Source of the DNA: Bacteroidales bacterium
GTDB lineage: Bacteria; Bacteroidota; Bacteroidia; Bacteroidales; F082
Reading direction: 5' to 3'
Length of the DNA: 64,000 nucleotides
NCBI GenBank assembly: GCA_016282015.1
Contig: JAEEJS010000001.1
Span: 1-64,000, forward strand
Position numbers and translations under genes: made by a program. Positions within the stretch are counted from its first letter, which is position 1, and every line of letters begins with the position of its first letter. The notes under the pieces were generated by a model. It saw nothing but the letters and a program-made list of their open reading frames with translations. It made no database searches and was not told where the DNA came from. Of this stretch, positions 62,270 through 64,000 are shown piece by piece.

Positions 62270-64000
62270 ATGATTAACAACAACTTCATTAAACGTCACA
62301 ATGGACCTACAGAAGCAGATGTCGAAAAAATGCTCAAGGTCATAGGCGTGAAATCAACAGAGCAGCTTGTCGATGAGATTATTTCTCCCGACATCCGTCT
62401 GAAGAAAGACCTCAATATCGGTCGTGGCATGAACGAATACGAGTGCATCAGCCACCTCAAGGCTCTTGGCGCAAAGAACAAACAGTTCCGTAGCTACATC
62501 GGAATGGGTTACTACAACGTAATCACTCCTGGCGTCATTACACGTAACATCCTTGAGAACCCGGGTTGGTACACCTCATATACTCCATATCAGGCTGAAG
62601 TTTCACAGGGCCGTCTCGAGGCTTTGCTTAACTTCCAGACTGTTATCAGCGATATGACAGCCATGCCTTTGGCAAACGCTTCATTGCTCGACGAGGCTAC
62701 AGCAGCAGCCGAGACAATGCTCATGTTCTACCACGAGCGTACTCGTGCTCAGGTTAAGGCCGATGTCAAGAAGATTTTTGTGGCAAACGACATGTTCCCA
62801 CAGACTATCGAAGTCATCAAGACAAGAGCTCACTTCCTCGGAATCGAAGTCGTTGTTGATGATATCAAGAACTTCAGCGCAGGTGAGGAATACTTCGGCG
62901 TCATCGTCCAGAATCCTAACCAGTTCGGTGAAGTCATCGACTACCGCGAGTCAGTGAAGGTTTGGAAAGAGAAGGGCATGCAGGTTGGTGTCGCAGCCGA
63001 CTTGATGAGCTTGGCTCTCATCACACCTCCAGGCGAATGGGGCGCTGACGTGGTGTTCGGCAGCAACCAGCGTTTCGGTCTCCCGATGGGCTTCGGCGGT
63101 CCTCATGCAGGATACTTCGCGACAACTGAAGCTTATAAACGCTCGATGCCAGGTCGTATCATCGGTATCTCAAAGGATGCCCTCGGCAACCCGGCATATC
63201 GTCTCGCATTGCAGACACGTGAGCAGCACATCAAACGTGAGAAAGCTACTTCAAACATCTGCACAGCACAGGCCTTGCTCGCTATCATGTCTGGATTCTA
63301 CGCAATCTATCACGGACAGGAAGGCATCAAGGAAATCGCACATCATATCAACTGCCTCGCCGGAAAACTCGCAAAAGAGTTGGAGAAATACGGCGTGAAA
63401 CAGCTCAATAAATACTTCTTCGACACATTGCTGTTCGAGTTGCCGGAAGGCGCTTGCACATGCAAAGTGAAAGAAGCCGCTGAGAAACACTGCATGAACT
63501 TCCGTATAATAGACAAGCAGCACTTCGGTATCAGCATCGATGAAACCACCTGCCGCGAAGACATCGACGAGATCGGAATGGTCATAGCTGAAGCTCTCGG
63601 AAAGGCACATCAGCCACTCGTTTGCGACCCTAACTGCCAGAACTTCTGCGGAATCCAGGATGGCATGAGAAGAACCTCAGCATTCTTGACAGCTCCAGTA
63701 TTCTCGAAGTATCGCAGCGAGACCGACATGATGCGTTACATGAAACAACTCGAAAACCGCGACCTCAGCTTGAACCGCTGCATGATTCCGCTTGGCTCAT
63801 GCACAATGAAGCTGAACCCAGCCACATCAATGTTCGCACTCAGCTGGCCTGAATTCGGTAACATCCACCCATTCGTGCCGGCAGAGCAGGCTGAAGGTTA
63901 TCTCGAGATGATCAACGAGATGGAGAAAGACCTCTGCGAAATCACAGGCTTCAAAGGTATCTCGTTCATGCCTAACTCAGGCGCTAGCGGTGAATACGCA
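62270..64000 (+). CDS. gcvP: Glycine dehydrogenase (decarboxylating), P-protein, 3' truncated by window edge
   Basis: 577 codons are open from the ATG at 62270 to the right edge without a stop; the family is ~950 residues, so about 60% is visible. P-protein of the glycine cleavage system: PLP-dependent decarboxylation of glycine with transfer of the aminomethyl group to GcvH lipoamide. N-terminal RHNGPTEADVEKML, SYIGMGYYNVITPGVI, WYTSYTPYQAEVSQGRLEALLN-type segment (62566-62630), DEATAAAETM, GFGGPHAGYFA, ALQTREQHIKREKATSNICTAQ-type segment and IPLGSCTMKLN are all hallmarks. The PLP lysine lies in the missing part. Codon choice (TCA, ACA) resembles the hyd genes, hinting at high expression. 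Confidence 0.96.
   Translation, partial: MINNNFIKRHNGPTEADVEKMLKVIGVKSTEQLVDEIISPDIRLKKDLNIGRGMNEYECISHLKALGAKNKQFRSYIGMGYYNVITPGVITRNILENPGWYTSYTPYQAEVSQGRLEALLNFQTVISDMTAMPLANASLLDEATAAAETMLMFYHERTRAQVKADVKKIFVANDMFPQTIEVIKTRAHFLGIEVVVDDIKNFSAGEEYFGVIVQNPNQFGEVIDYRESVKVWKEKGMQVGVAADLMSLALITPPGEWGADVVFGSNQRFGLPMGFGGPHAGYFATTEAYKRSMPGRIIGISKDALGNPAYRLALQTREQHIKREKATSNICTAQALLAIMSGFYAIYHGQEGIKEIAHHINCLAGKLAKELEKYGVKQLNKYFFDTLLFELPEGACTCKVKEAAEKHCMNFRIIDKQHFGISIDETTCREDIDEIGMVIAEALGKAHQPLVCDPNCQNFCGIQDGMRRTSAFLTAPVFSKYRSETDMMRYMKQLENRDLSLNRCMIPLGSCTMKLNPATSMFALSWPEFGNIHPFVPAEQAEGYLEMINEMEKDLCEITGFKGISFMPNSGASGEYA

Overview
The window is a contiguous, gene-dense piece of a Bacteroidales (Bacteroidota) chromosome, probably from an anaerobic gut-type organism. 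Reasons: Bacteroidetes-type -7 boxes (TAnnTTTG, twice with a well spaced -33 TTG/TTTG) precede most operons; several secreted proteins end in type IX secretion system (T9SS) sorting tails; a PorX-type response regulator is encoded; C10 (streptopain/interpain) proteases, a BtuB-BtuG-like cobalamin uptake pair and a Bacteroidetes-type fumarate reductase/succinate dehydrogenase are present. Energy genes are strictly anaerobic in style (electron-bifurcating [FeFe] hydrogenase and an NfnAB fusion). No tRNA, rRNA, CRISPR array, transposase or phage gene was seen. Both ends cut through genes: hydB at the left edge and gcvP at the right edge.

Layout. 1-4.0 kb: hydB (5' truncated), hydA, hydC, closed by a terminator. 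4.0-8.2 kb: two tandem paralogous C10 proteases on the minus strand. 8.3-12.3 kb: DUF389 membrane protein and a triple cleaved-adhesin T9SS protein. 12.3-21.0 kb: an accessory surface-protein island with three large paralogues that each carry a small 'PLGSG + helix + Arg/Lys' protein fused in front of a lipoprotein-like signal and a fimbrillin/FISUMP-like body, one free-standing copy of the small module, a T9SS protein, and a 566-base intergenic region with dispersed repeats. 21.2-26.8 kb: nfnAB fusion, cobalamin riboswitch, btuB, btuG-like lipoprotein. 26.9-38.7 kb: long co-directional run frdCAB, glycosyltransferase, purD, membrane protein, rnhB, porX, tsaE, aroB, aroA, mostly with 4-14 base overlaps. 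38.7-41.6 kb, minus: CCG-domain protein and lipoprotein M3 peptidase. 41.7-51.0 kb: glycogen metabolism operon (debranching enzyme, GT4, GH57, a GT3-GT35 synthase-phosphorylase fusion, YqiA-like hydrolase). 51.1-53.2 kb, minus: exonuclease, small unknown, MATE exporter. 53.4-58.7 kb: HEAT-repeat protein, thioredoxin-like protein, GH3-beta-lactamase fusion. 58.8-61.4 kb: murL-murD pair. Then a minus-strand lipoprotein and truncated gcvP.

How it fits together. HydABC and NfnAB link NADH, ferredoxin and NADPH pools, while FrdCAB gives fumarate respiration, as expected of a succinate- and H2-forming fermenter that stores glycogen. PorX is the T9SS regulator and the window supplies four likely T9SS cargo proteins. 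MurL-MurD suggests that D-glutamate enters peptidoglycan by epimerisation of the UDP-MurNAc-L-Ala-L-Glu intermediate instead of through free D-Glu. The least explained part is the 12.3-21.0 kb island.
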